Part shown: positions 1 through 11,400 of the stretch, in pieces
How positions within the stretch are numbered: position 1 is the stretch's first letter
Layout: every line of letters starts with the position of its first letter
NCBI GenBank assembly: GCA_029891345.1
Contig: CM057009.1
Span: forward strand, 208,314,709-208,378,708
DNA from: Dryococelus australis
Taxonomy: Eukaryota; Arthropoda; Insecta; Phasmatodea; Phasmatidae
Direction of reading: 5' to 3'
Length of the DNA: 64,000 nt
Translations under genes and position numbers: made by a program
The notes under the pieces: generated by a model
Seen by the model: the letters and a program-made list of their open reading frames with translations, nothing else
Database searches by the model: none
Told to the model about the DNA's origin: nothing

Positions 1-1347
1 TAACAGCAGTATTATTATCCCCATGCGGGTATTACACAGATTACAGTAACTGGTTACATATCGGAGGAGCTTATAATTGATAAATTTAAGTTACCCTAAT
101 GAAGTATAATGAAGCCACCACTGCAATTAGTTATTGGACCGATATTTCTCACCTTGCATGATGCAGAAGGCTGGTTTGTAGACATGCTATGGTGGGCGGC
201 ACGTCTTCATCTTTCTGGCCCTCTATAGAATCTTCCCTGGTTGGCGTCGGGATGAGAACAAACCTCCTTCGAGCCATCTGGCTAGTCTACATCACGCCAC
301 TGCACCCTTATTCCGTGTCCGGCTGTGTTTTGGCATTTGTGCGTATTGTTTGCATATTTCTGCCTTCCGATGTCCTTGTCACAGTTTGTCGTGGGATGGT
401 GCATTTAGGAAAGCTGTATAACTAAGGCTTGCCCATGTCATTTAATATGGTTTCATGGATTTGCTATTTTATGTACATTCGTACATGTGCCCATTTATAG
501 TCTTGCATGTGATTGACTGGTGGTAATGCATGTTTCACTCAACATTCAGTAACTAAGTTGTAAGTTTGATCTTTGGCATCTGCATAGGTGATGGTTTTTC
601 TTAAGTGGTTTTTCATCCCTTTTTCAATCTAATGCATGCAGATTCTTAATATGAACCTTCGAATTCTTTACCCTTCTTGCTAGCTTTAGAAATTAAAGAT
701 TATTTTTAATAAAACAGGATAACGTGAAATGTTAGTGTGGTACTGAAAAAAGTGGAAATACTAGATAATCTGTTACAGGCCTCTTTGTGTTGGAGATAAG
801 ACTTATGCACGGTAATATAAAACAGTTCATTACAATGCTGATTTTTTGTTACGGTAGGATAACATAATGTTGAAAATTCTTCATTTCATCCCGATTTCTT
901 TCCCAATATTTTTCACAATTTTGTCAATTAAGGAAGATGATAAATGTTTGTGTGTATGTGCTTGTGCATATAATCACGTATGCATACATTCATGATTTCA
1001 TGTGTTTGTCACATAAGAAATTCAATATTGTAAAAAAAGATACTTTTTTTTTTTACTCTACTGCACACCAAAGATAGTGAATTAAATTATTTGCATATTA
1101 CTGTTCTGTGGTTGTACATAGCTTTAAAATACAACTTGAATGCTTTTCTGTGAGTCAGTTGTGTGGTAACTGCCTGAATTCATAAAAAGTATTCAGACAT
1201 TCACAAGGTATTTTCATGTTATCTTGTTTTCAAACTACATGATATAGTTACTGTAAAATTTAGAAGTAACTTGTACTACCTAAAGAACATTTTTTAATAA
1301 TACAGATCTTCTCTAGCACAAAGTCACCAAGTTAAATTTTTTTACAG
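1..1347 (+). other. TBCD intron, 3' part (incomplete in window)
   Basis: This is AT-rich intron sequence upstream of the first TBCD exon in the window. It ends in a pyrimidine-rich tract and the acceptor AG at 1346-1347. A more GC-balanced patch at about 120-430 looks like a repeat scrap and contains a 78-codon open frame with no family I recognise. I see no other exon or bounded element. Confidence 0.6.
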
Positions 1348-1516
1348 GCTTTGAATCTTTTGTCTTCTTTTGAGCCATTGTTCATCGCATCTTTTCTACC
1401 TTCACTTGTGAAGAGTGCCTACAGTGATGTCTTAACAGAAAGATTGGGTGCAATCCCAGCAATTGCAGAAATAATTCATGGATTATATGCGACTGGCAAC
1501 ATGGGTGATTATGTTG
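1348..1516 (+). CDS. Tbcd: Tubulin-specific chaperone D, internal exon A
   Basis: TBCD is the cytosolic tubulin-folding cofactor D. It captures beta-tubulin, joins cofactors C and E, and with Arl2 helps assemble and recycle the alpha/beta-tubulin heterodimer. This exon translates from its first base as ALNLLSSFEP and ends near GLYATGNMGDYV. The segment TERLGAIPAIAEIIHGLY fits one HEAT-type helical repeat and aligns with the stretch of human TBCD that I recall as reading RHGAILACAEV. The acceptor is tttacag ending at 1347 and the donor is gtatgt at 1517. The exon is 169 nt, starts in phase 0 and leaves one base for the next codon. Neighbouring bases run into stops in this frame, so the splice sites set the limits. 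The rest of the gene lies outside the window on both sides. Identification is by alignment from memory and is firm because all four exons agree. Confidence 0.92.
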
Positions 1517-1927
1517 GTATGTGAAATGTATTTATTTTAATTGTGATGCACATTGCTTTCGTGAAATAAAATATTTGTATATGGTCATGATACAGCACAA
1601 ATTAATATTTTATTATGTTATTAAAATATCATTATTAAAAATGTTTTATATTTTTAACTTTAAAAAAATTGTTTCATTATCTCTTAGGATGGTTTTGTTA
1701 GTTGGAGTTTTCTAAACTTTCTCATTATTTTGTATTCAAATGATGCATGAAAGTGCTGAAAGTCAGTACCTTTTCAGTGGTGTATATAGTAGAGAACACA
1801 GTCTTTTCGGTATTGCCGATTCCTTGTAAAACGCTATCTTAACCTAAGCTTTGCTACCTTAGCCAATCTGTCAGTACTACTTCAAAAGATGCCATGGCAT
1901 TCTTGTCTTCATCTTTACCGTTATCAT

Positions 1928-2758
1928 ATATACAGGATGATTCATGTGGAATTACCGCCACTCGTGGGGCTTATTCATTAACTCATTTGGAGCAAAATAT
2001 GTCATGAATGTGGGTCCTATTTCCAATATTTACAGAGTAATTCGACAATCAGCATACTCATCCTACAGGGGAAAGGAGTTGTCAACACCATTTCAGCATC
2101 ATTGTGTGATTTTCCCAGAGCATTTGACTGGTGTGATCTATCTACAATTTTTGCAAGAAGAACTGCCACTGTTACTTGAGGATATTCCTTTAGTAGTGAA
2201 ACGTATGATCGTCCATCATGATGGTGCATCTCCTCACTCCCACAATGCTGTGGTTGAACACTTAAAATATGCATTTCCCTAAGATATGGATAGGATGGGC
2301 TGGTTTTCTCCCCTGGCCTCCTGGATCACCAGATGTATCATCACTAGATAATTGCGTATATGAATAGATTAATAATATTGTTTACCAAAGGACTGCTCAA
2401 ACACATGAGGAACTACTTGCGTATCATGTATGCCACTACAGAAGTCAAAGACAGCTATGTGCAGCTATTTAGAGCAACACATGCTGTTCATACATGTGCA
2501 GGCATGTGTATGGAAGTAGACAGAAACATTTTTGAACATCTATTGTAAGCTGGTTAGATGCAATTGTGATGCTCAACTGCAAACAATGTGGTTTGATAAT
2601 ACATCACTTTATTTACTTCTGAAAGATTTTTCAAATGTTTCAAATTACTCTGTTAATATTGGTAATAGGATCCACATTTATATTACATATTATACTCCAA
2701 ATTATGTAAAAATTGGCCCTGTTAGTGGTGGTAATGCCTCATAAATCACCCTGTATAT
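1928..2758 (+). mobile_element. IS630/mariner-like DNA transposon with terminal inverted repeats
   Basis: The left end (1928-1943, atatacaggatgattc) is the inverted match of the right end (2743-2758, aaatcaccctgtatat), with 14 of 16 bases agreeing. Both ends sit next to TA, as expected for the Tc1/mariner/IS630 group. The interior carries a broken plus-strand transposase. At 831 bp it is shorter than a full element, so it is probably a deletion copy. Confidence 0.75.
2030..2549 (+). pseudogene. Broken IS630-like (DDE) transposase
   Basis: The frame 1944-2282 contains the string TGVIYLQFLQEELPLLLED and then HHDGASPHSHNAVVEHL, which corresponds to the second catalytic Asp region (usually QDGAPPH) of the transposase family common in insects and often labelled DUF4817/DDE_3. 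A stop at 2281 and a frame change follow. A second piece (2360-2548) ends in IFEHLL, the usual C-terminal end of this family. The catalytic DGA is still visible, but the region between the pieces, where the final PRSPDL-type motif should be, is scrambled. The N-terminal helix-turn-helix is not recognisable. It cannot encode an active enzyme. Confidence 0.7.
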
Positions 2759-4299
2759 TTTCTGGATGAAATGGCAGTATCTGAAAAATATCTAAATCTA
2801 TTTATCTGTAAATTCATTCTCTACAAAATCTTTAAATGTACACGTTTGGGCAGTATAGTTGGTCATAACTTTATTCAATTCTGTTTTCATCCATGTTGTT
2901 TATGACAGTATCTTATTGAAGGTAACTTTTAGTTTGTAAGGAAAATTAACATTTAAAAAAACTTAATATTGTAGTAAATTTGTAGCCTATTTTTCCGTAA
3001 TTCAGTTACCATTCTGAGTTATAGTGGAATGTACATTAAACTTTTTTTCCTAACTTCTATCCAATGTAAAGTTTCTCACAACTTCTTTCGTGTGTGTGAT
3101 TTTAAAATTATCCCAAGCCTTATTTTCAGAGCTTGTATTTTTGATGTGGTGATGAAGAAAACTTCCACTTCCACTGAATACATCTGTGGAGTGCTAAACA
3201 CATGATGTGTAATTGTCTACCAAATAGAGTATTATATTTAGTATTTATCAGTTGTATGTCAAACTGAACTAGCCACAACCAAACTGTTCAGAGTTCATTC
3301 TTACCTTAATTTTTTGTGCTGTAATCTTTAGGAAAGAGTTGCAACTTCTATAATACTGTAACATTTTTTATTTCCTGAGATTTTTCCATCTCTTTACATT
3401 ATTGCTGCTGGGATTAGGTTGTAGACACATAAACCATCTTTGAAAATGCTGTTGGAAAATATCTCATTCTATAACAGTGTATAGCTAAACATGACATTTA
3501 CTGGCCTACTACCAGTAAATTCATTGTTAGATTCACTGGAAGCTTACATCAATTTCTTTTTGTTTCAAAAATATTATATTGAAAATTGCCTTGTATATTA
3601 ACATATTTATATTATTAACTTTTTCACTTTATTCTTTAATACATGCATTGTCTGTTTTTGTTCTTCCTCTTCTCCAGTTTCCCTTGGTACAGCAAATGTT
3701 TATGTCTGGAAGATATATATTTTTATGCCATACTTTCTTGGTACATATTAAATTGTACTCCAACTTAGCTTGTGATTCTAAAAAAAAAAAAAAAAAAGCC
3801 AATATTCCACTTTTAAGATGCTTGTTTTAGCCTGTATACCTACATTCAAGGTAATTCACCAGTATAAAACACCTTAAAGTAACTCAAACTTAGTCAAGTG
3901 TAGTACATTATGTTGATACTCCATTGTTGTCTTGTGGTGTTACTTTTTTTTTTTTTTGTAATTGAGTTGTTCATACTAATGGCTTGTTTACAAGAATCCA
4001 TGAACACCACATATCACTTATTCAAATAATGTCAAAAATGTTTTGATAACATGTATAGAACAGTACTCAATGTTGTAGTTCACTACATTTTTGTTTAGCT
4101 GTTTCATTTCTGTGAGTTTATGGAAGAAAACATTTTTTGTAGAGTGGAAAACTTAGTTTGTGGTATATAATATCATTAAAACTAGAGGGAAATGTATTTT
4201 CAAATGGAATGCTTGACCAGACTGATGCATGATGTCTTTCCAAAAATTATATTATGAGTTCGCATCATCGGTGAGCAAGCTTTGCCATCTGATTTCAAC

Positions 4300-5180
4300 T
4301 GAGTTTTTATTGTTGACCCCACAATAAGATGCAAGATTTTACTGTTATGCTACGGCAAGAATGGACGTTTCAGCCTGAAGATTGTATTATTCACCGGCCA
4401 CCGAGGCTATGCTTCCAAGGCACCGAGTACCACAGCACGCTGCTAGATGGTTCTGCAAGTACAATTTGGCACATCTTGATTCTCCAAGCTGGCCGGTGAC
4501 GTCACGTCTTGAGGAAGCTATTATATAGCGAACTCCTCTCCATTGCCACCCCTACCCAGCTGACTGAAGTAAGGACCAGCCAGAGTATAAATAGTGGGAT
4601 GCTTACCCGCCTATGACCAGTCTTCATTTCTCCACCGCAGCCCTTGCCGGAGAACTGGCCAGCCTGCTCGCTTTGCTCCTAGCTGTACCTACCTTTCCTT
4701 CACTGCATTCGTGCCAAAAGAACCTCGAGTTCCTCGTCTCCATTTCAAACTGATTTGCTGGAGACATCCTTCTCAACCTGCTTAATCTTCACCGCTTTTG
4801 TGCCAAAGAGCCAACAAAATTGAACAATGTCTACGTACCTAGACACTGCGGCCCCTTCTGGACAACACATACATAGGGAGTAGTACCACTTTAAGTTATT
4901 TTCATATAGCTAGTCTACACCACCATTGTTAGACTAGGCGCAGGTTGCCTTCACCTGGCTCAACCTAGGTTAAGCTTCCCTTATCTCTCGCCAACATTAG
5001 GAGATAGTGTGACACAACTCTGTTTACTTCTCATTAAACAGAATAAACAGAAGTTTTACCAAGTCAAGAGTATCCTTTCTTGTAGTTGTAATATCTCTCC
5101 CAGTGGACCTCATACAACTCAAAGGATTGCAGGTGACCAGGGAAATTACTCATTTGAGCCAACCACACAACTTGAGTACG
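4300..5180 (+). repeat. Possible LTR with TATA box and polyadenylation signal
   Basis: This block is more GC-rich than its surroundings. It has a clear TATA box (tataaatag, 4586-4594) followed by a pyrimidine-rich stretch, and an aataaa at about 5041, which is the order expected of an LTR (U3 promoter, R, polyadenylation signal). It lies just upstream of gag-like material. I could not find a second copy downstream near 11.8 kb, and the outer ends are not defined. It could also be the promoter region of some other repeat. Confidence 0.35.
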
Positions 5181-6032
5181 AGTATACGCACCTTGGACGG
5201 CCACCAATTTTGTACTCCATGGAGTCCAGAACTGTAGAGTCCCGCACTAAATGCTCCGTTTCTTGAGACCAACTTGTCTGCTCAGTAACATGCTCTCTCC
5301 ACCGTGGTTCAATGCTGGAGTTAGTGTTCTGTGAGTCTGAGGAAACCGTGTCCTCCTGAGACACTAACGCATGTGCAGGGACTGCCAATGGCGAGGCCTG
5401 CCTCTCAGTGTTTAATGAGTTACGACACTGAGCCCTGAGCTAAGGTGTCCACTTGAGTCTGCAGACACTAAATGTGGTTGCACACCAGGTAGGACAGCAT
5501 GTCATCTACAGTCACTTCACAGACGTGAGAGTGTGACTTAGTCCAGATGCCTTACTCTCGTCGAAGTGCTATCTGAGAGGTCAGAAGGTGCTAACTGCCT
5601 CTGGGTGCTTGCAGGAGCTTACCCCCCCCCTCCTCATTGCTACAATCCTGCACTACTACCCCAAGGATCAATCCCATGCATTGCGCTGTCTCCAGATTCC
5701 AGTCACACTAGAGATTCCTAAGGATCTCTTCAAGGACCCCATCCTTGATGGCAGCATACTTAAGTGGACAGGATCAGTCCTTTGGACTCGCCAACTCTTA
5801 CTACGGAGGATCAGAACCAGCGGAACTTAAACAGCCGACCGTCATAACCTTTGAGCCATTGCCCGTAAACCTGCCTAGTTCACACTCACATCAGCCAGAG
5901 TTGATCCATGTTAAACCGCCACCAGAGGTTACGTGTTGCCCAAGTATACTGCTGAGATCCAATCAATTGAAGCCAAAGATCACTCTCACAGAACCTGATT
6001 TCATACCCTGCCGAAAAGCTACTAGGCCAGTC
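5181..6032 (+). mobile_element. Retroelement internal sequence, left part
   Basis: This is GC-richer sequence with overlapping short open frames (5588-5830 and 5745-6035) rich in Pro, Leu and Ser. It ends exactly at the Merlin insertion site. The same type of composition resumes after the insertion at 8477, so I read the two parts as one retroelement interrupted by Merlin. No catalytic domain is visible in this part. Confidence 0.4.
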
Positions 6033-6049
6033 TGAGATTGTTTTGTATT

Positions 6050-6434
6050 ATGTATCCAAATTGCTCAAAAATCACTGTATTACGTATCAAATGATACAAA
6101 TAGGTCGACCAAAAAAGTCGCCAATTTCGTATGTAACCACGACACGGAGAAGGCCGAATAAAATGCAAAGTTTCCCCCTGCGTATCCAACCCAACCATAA
6201 GAAGATGATTTTTACCAAAAGTTTCTCTTTGCGTATCCAGGTGACAAAACGTGCAGGACCGAAAAAGATGGAAGCGCATATCCAAGCCAAAAGGGGGGAA
6301 ATTGGTGCCATGCCCCATTTGTTATGACCAGCATATCCAAACAGAATATACAGTAAAAGATCCCATTTGTTTCCCGTGGCATATCCAGGTGTCAAAAGTA
6401 AACTATTGCTAAAAATTTCCTCTTGCATATCCAA
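6050..6434 (+). repeat. Array of gcgtatccaa-type motifs, about 50 bp apart
   Basis: Variants of the 8-10 base motif (tgtatccaaa, gcgtatccaa, gcatatccaa) recur at about 6051, 6181, 6232, 6279, 6332, 6381 and 6425. The last six are 45-53 bp apart, with loosely similar spacers. The same motif in reverse orientation (ttggatacgc, ttggatatcc) occurs near the other end of Merlin at about 8291-8390. It is a degenerate subterminal repeat of the transposon. Confidence 0.65.
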
Positions 6435-6547
6435 AAATTTAAATTTTTTGCCCCTATCTCATCCTCGTTCAAACACACGCGATACGTAATGCATTGTTTT
6501 TAATTTCAAGGGGAATTTCAATTAATTTTTTATTTTTTTTTACTTTT

Positions 6548-6780
6548 TAACAATTTAGTTTTTCATGTTTCGTATATACGCCATAACTAAAGGTGCACCA
6601 AAACTGCAGACCTTTAAGATTCAATTTTTGAAATATATTTAACAATTTAATATACAATGTCTTATTTATATGCCATCACTAAAGGGTGTACTAAAACCAC
6701 AGACCTTAAAAATTTTTGTTTTTTTATATTTAACAATTTCATATACAATGTTTTATGTACACAATAACTTTTTTTTATAA
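6548..6780 (+). repeat. Degenerate tandem repeat, unit about 92 bp
   Basis: The anchor taacaattt recurs at 6548, 6640 and 6731, followed in the first two copies by gccat(a/c)actaaaggtg(c/t)ac(c/t)aaaac. Two full copies and one partial copy lie inside the non-coding left half of Merlin. Confidence 0.7.
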
Positions 6781-6944
6781 TTTACCTCAACACTCTAAAC
6801 TGGCATGTCCAAATTCCACGAAAGCACCAGCGGATGCAATTGCACCTGCCGCCGCTGCCAGCCGGACCGGTCATGATCGACAACCACTCTATGCCCTCTC
6901 TGGATCACGAATGAATGTTTTTTGTAAACCGTTAAAAACAACTT

Positions 6945-7037
6945 ACTACTACTACTACCATCACCACCACCACCACCACCACCACCACCACCACCACCAC
7001 ACCACCCACCACCACCCACCACCACCCACCACCACCA

Positions 7038-7070
<33 letters not shown>

Positions 7071-7104
7071 CCGCCGCCACCACCACCACCACCACCACCA
7101 CCAC
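6945..7104 (+). repeat. CCA/CAC/GCC trinucleotide microsatellite
   Basis: About 160 bp of (ACT), (CCA) and (GCC) triplets, with runs of each. It produces meaningless poly-His, poly-Thr, poly-Trp and poly-Gly open frames on both strands. It lies inside Merlin. Confidence 0.9.
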
Positions 7105-7329
7105 ACTTTAATTTTAAACTGCAACAAACATGTCACTTGCATGTTAATTTTTAACTGAAATAAACATCATGTCAGTATTTTAAACAGCAACTTGATCTCG
7201 CTCATGCCTGTAATTGAAATGACAATATTGACAAAAAAACTGATACCTGTCGAAAGTAGAATAGCCTTCGCTGCCATCATCTCTGTGCCGATTCCAATAG
7301 TGTATGTTGGGGGCATGGATCAGCAAATA

Positions 7330-8219
7330 GTACAGTTGTTTGCTGTACCTATGATTCTTTTTCCAGACGTTCTCTGTGAGTTAGCCAACCGAAGATTTTT
7401 TCCGTTGGCAAAGTAGGGGGTGCTGTATCTCACTGAACACCAACTCCGATAGATGTTTTGTGTGTGTGCCCTCAACGTCTCCCTCCTTTTCAATTTCAGC
7501 ATGTTTCGATGTTTACCATTCCACTCTTTTCGTTGCACATGAATTCCCTCCTGTGTTTCACCTGCATGTGATGGTACCTGTGAATGTTCAAATTGCTGTA
7601 ACCTCGCCAACAGTCTGAAATTATCATTGTGCTGGGCGCAATCCACTCGCGGATGATCTTGGTTAGGGTCGCAGCGTTCCTTTTGTCTACCGGCACCAGG
7701 AAGAATTTCACCGGGTCGTCCCTCTGCACTCCCCCAAAAACCCACTGGCCAAGAACTTTGCGATTTTTGCACTTGCCCAACTTAGACTCGGTCAATCTCG
7801 ACCACTTTGCCCGGCCCACCGATACGTTTCCTGTACCTCAGCACCCTGTCTATGCATGTTTTTCGGCAGAAATTCGACCAGACGACAACCATCTTCTTCG
7901 AGCACAAACATTCTTTTACTATAGTCTGCTATCAAAGGTATTTGATCAGGCATTACAGTAAACACAACTTGACGATCTTGCCTGGAGACAAGTTAGAATC
8001 TCCCACGAAACTGCCTTGCTTCGCCAACACTTTAAAGTTGCATTTAGCTCCGTCCTCCATTTGACGTTGGTAACAGTAAAATAATCCCCTGTTGCCCACG
8101 AGTTTAGCTTCGCCGTCCCCACATTTTTCTCACTGTATCCCTGACTTGAGGATGTTGTGTTCAATGAGAAACGTGTTTATGTCCGGCGAGGAATGAATCA
8201 CTTGCCTGGTGTTCACCAT
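7330..8219 (-). pseudogene. Merlin transposase (ISXO2-like), frameshifted
   Basis: Reading from a plausible Met at 8219, successive frames give the expected domain order. First comes an N-terminal zinc-ribbon-like part with CGDGEAKLVGNRGLFYC and then KCNF (about 8120-8030). Next is the GPGKVVEID motif with the first catalytic Asp (about 7800). Then comes LGQWVFGGVQRDD (about 7760-7720), followed by STMIISDCWRGYSNL with the second Asp (about 7640) and NIET with the final acidic residue (about 7505). Last is a C-terminal helical stretch including IYRSWCSVRYSTPYF (about 7440). The whole ISXO2 fold is therefore represented, but in at least three frames: there is a shift right after the first Asp motif and another after NIET, plus in-frame stops near 8130 and 7945. 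It is inactive but recent enough to read throughout. Confidence 0.8.
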
Positions 8220-8476
8220 TGTGATTTTGCGTCCTGCGCACACCATCATGCGATTCACGAGAGAAAATGATAACTTTTGGAGGAAAAATATGCTTGGATA
8301 CGCAATAAAGAACAATCTGCGCCAAACTTGGATATCCTGTACGGAACTTTTTCGTATACGCAATACGGCACTGAACTGCAAAATAAACAGTTTGAATCGA
8401 TACTCTATAGTACACTCATGTTTTTACTGTGTTTTCCCCAAAAGAGTACCCAATACGGAACAATTACTGGCCAGTC

Positions 8477-11400
8477 CTCTACAATGGACTTGCATCAGTG
8501 TCACACAGAGACTGAGAGAAACCTGTACTCCCACCAAAGGGTGCACTTGATCTAGCACCCAACAAAACCAATCTTTTCCACTTAGTGTCAACCTTGACAG
8601 CCCTAAGGCATCATGCGTCAAGAAGGGATAAGGGTTTTTCTGGTGCCCAACATCAGGCATAACTGCAATAGTAACGACTAAGCCGTTCATTCAAGTCAAA
8701 CAGAGCCTAACCAGTCATGTACAGATTTTGGAGCGTGTCTTAAACGCTCAGTGGTGCTCAAGCAGCAACCGCAATGTCAAGTCACTGGCATGAGCGAGTC
8801 CGAGCTCAACTCCCATTGCAACCGCAACCAAATACAGCAACTGTTCCAAACCAAATTGCCCTGGTACAGGGACATACAGAATCCAGTTCACCCATTGTCA
8901 ACAATGGTTTCACTATACCTGATTAGACTGGGCAGATGAACCACGCTTTACCGATGGCCTCAAATACAGATGTGATGAATTTTTAACCCATCAGACCTTA
9001 TTCTGCACTTGGATTACCTGTCCAGAGTGTAGTACCCACACAGTCGGCTGTATACTGTGTGGGGAGACTTAACACCAATGGAGGCATAGGTTGTCCATAT
9101 GAGCGCATTACCCGACCAGGAATGGTATTATCAGTGCAAAGTCTGTCTGCAAGCCACCGAGTACAGGCCACACATCACAGGACCGGCCTCCCACCTCAGC
9201 ATTGCTCGTTGCACGGAAGATCCTCAATTACCGAAGCTTGCAGGACGTCCTCTCGAGGACTCACTAGTGTTCCCGGCCGAATGTGAAAGGAAATTTGGCA
9301 TGCATGAAATGCCCAAAATACAATTGGTCTCATTAGCACAATCCAATTAAAAAGGCAAAGTCCTTGAGTGGTGGAAAAAATATGCAGAATTCGTTTCAGA
9401 GTGGAACCATTTCATTAGCCGACTCGCGCGACAATTCACTGGCAAAGAGGTACTGGTGTGCCTCACTATGGAATTTTACAGCTGCACCCAGACACTAGAT
9501 GAGGAAGTAGAGATTTTTGTCTGCTGTAAGGTACAAATGTACCACCGTATTTTCCCAGGCGGAGATGAGGAAAGTTGTGTACAACAGTAACTCGCCTGTT
9601 GTTACCGAAAATTAGAAACTTTCTGCAATGCCTAAGTCACTCACAGTGGAAGAAATGATGAAGAGAGCACGGTAAACTGAGAGTAATTACTGCGAGCAGG
9701 ATGAGATCAATCACAGAAAGTGGGTTAGGGAGAAGGAAGAAGTGAGAGTGACAGGCCGCAAGCCCTGCCCCAGCACGCTCATTCATAAATAGTCTTTCAC
9801 CTCAACAGATTATGAGTGAAACAATAGTCGAACCCGACATGAAACTCCAAGCATTGACCTTGCAGTCTCCAGCTCCGCCACGGAAATCAACGAAACCAAT
9901 GCAGCTACTGCAATTACGAATTGTGAGTGGCCAACTGACCCCAAACCTGCCAGCCAAGAAGACCCAAATCCAAGCCCGATGCACCAGACGCCATAGGAGG
10001 CAGCTTCACAATTCTGAAGTACGCAACACCGCATCAGTAATGTCTGAAATGCCGGACGACGTGGAAGAGCCTGCTATCTACACCACCCTAGAGGAAGACA
10101 ACAGACACTGCAGCCTAAGGAGTGAGCTGTTGAGAAGCAATCTAGCCAGGGAACCACCTACTCCATGCCAATGCGGGTGGAATTTCCAAGCCAAAGAATA
10201 TGTAGGGACGCAACCTTCAATGCCGTCAGAATTCAAGAGGAAGTTTGCCAACCAATCTGGGAAGTGGACTCCACACACTAGTGAGGTATCTTGGAGAAGT
10301 CCGCTGGATAGAGAACCAAGCCTTTGACTGCCTTATCCAAGTTTCATCACCAAGACTTCCAGCCTCAAGTTCTGATGAGCTGACAGCACTCCAGAAGCCT
10401 TGATGAACAAAGCCTGCACCACCAGTTCCCACTAACCAGCTCAGCGAGAAGCTTGCAGTGTTGGACATTGTAGCAGCCGCCGCCGAGACTGTCTCCAATG
10501 AGCGAGGCACCTGCTAGAGCTGCCAGCCTGCATAGGGCCTTTCTCAAGGCCGCCGTTCAGCTGGTACTTTCGGCCGTGATCTCTTCGGATCGTACGGCCG
10601 CTCTGATGGCCCATTCACTCAACACAGAAGCCACCAGCATTGAGTTACCAGTGCCACCCCGCATCGAGTCTGTCTGCCTGGCCCTACTCCATGGATGTGA
10701 ATGAGAATCACCGATAGGCGCTGTCGAGATGGAAGTCATAATCGGACCTCTGACTCAGGCATCTCCATTCGGAGGAGCAGGTGAAGAGGTCCCTCCACTG
10801 CTCCATACGACTGATGTGGTCGAGACATTGGCCAATGTCACTGCCATTCTTGACACCACTCTTCCCAGTTGAGGGGAGGCCATCTCCGAGGTTCCCGCCT
10901 CACCTACTACCAAGTTAATTTTAACGACCACACCTCCCAAACGAGGGAGAAATCTCTCTGTTCACAGGTCACCAGCGCCGCCCGACACCACTGCGGTTTT
11001 CATGGCCAGCCCAGAGTCTACACTCGGAGGGGCAGCACAAGCTGGTCAGACGACAAGTCTGCCCCAGATGGTCGATGGACAAGAAGTGGTCTTTGACCTC
11101 AGCTCCGGCAATTGCATCCCAGGGGATGGTGACACCAGCCGAACCACCACATCTGCCAACAAAGCAATCAACCACTCTAGGGCCCATGTACCAAGAGACC
11201 AAGGGGGGAGGCTACATAGTGTACTGACTTCTCCCAACGGTGATGGAGCCACCCAATACTGGGACAAACCAGGCCCCTACAGTCAGATGAAAAGAGGGGC
11301 CTCCCATCAGAGCTGTTGAGCCGGAAGTTACTGCCTTAGCCTCAGCTCCAGCCCCAACATCCCAGGACCAAGGGACTGAAGGGGGAGGCCACGTAGCCTA

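Larger units (their letters stand above)
6033..8468 (-). mobile_element. Merlin (IS1595-type) DNA transposon, nested in a retroelement
   Basis: The element is 2436 bp and is flanked by the exact 8-bp direct repeat ggccagtc (6025-6032 and 8469-8476). That length matches the 8-9 bp target duplications known for Merlin. The outermost bases are loosely inverted (tgagattgttttgtattatg against agtaattgttccgtattggg). The minus strand encodes an ISXO2-like transposase. Both flanks carry arrays of a short motif (gcgtatccaa) in opposite orientation, and the left part also holds a 92-bp tandem repeat and a long CCA/GCC microsatellite. The site lies inside GC-rich retroelement sequence, so Merlin arrived after that element. 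Confidence 0.8.

Noticed and set aside
189..425. 78-codon frame at the window start
   Set aside because: No domain, no splice context fitting TBCD, and repeat-like composition.
4594..4785. 63-codon frame downstream of the TATA box
   Set aside because: It lies inside the possible LTR leader, with no homology and no stop-free extension.
6755..7142. Open frames rich in His, Thr, Trp or Gly on both strands
   Set aside because: They are translations of the CCA/GCC microsatellite inside Merlin, not a protein.
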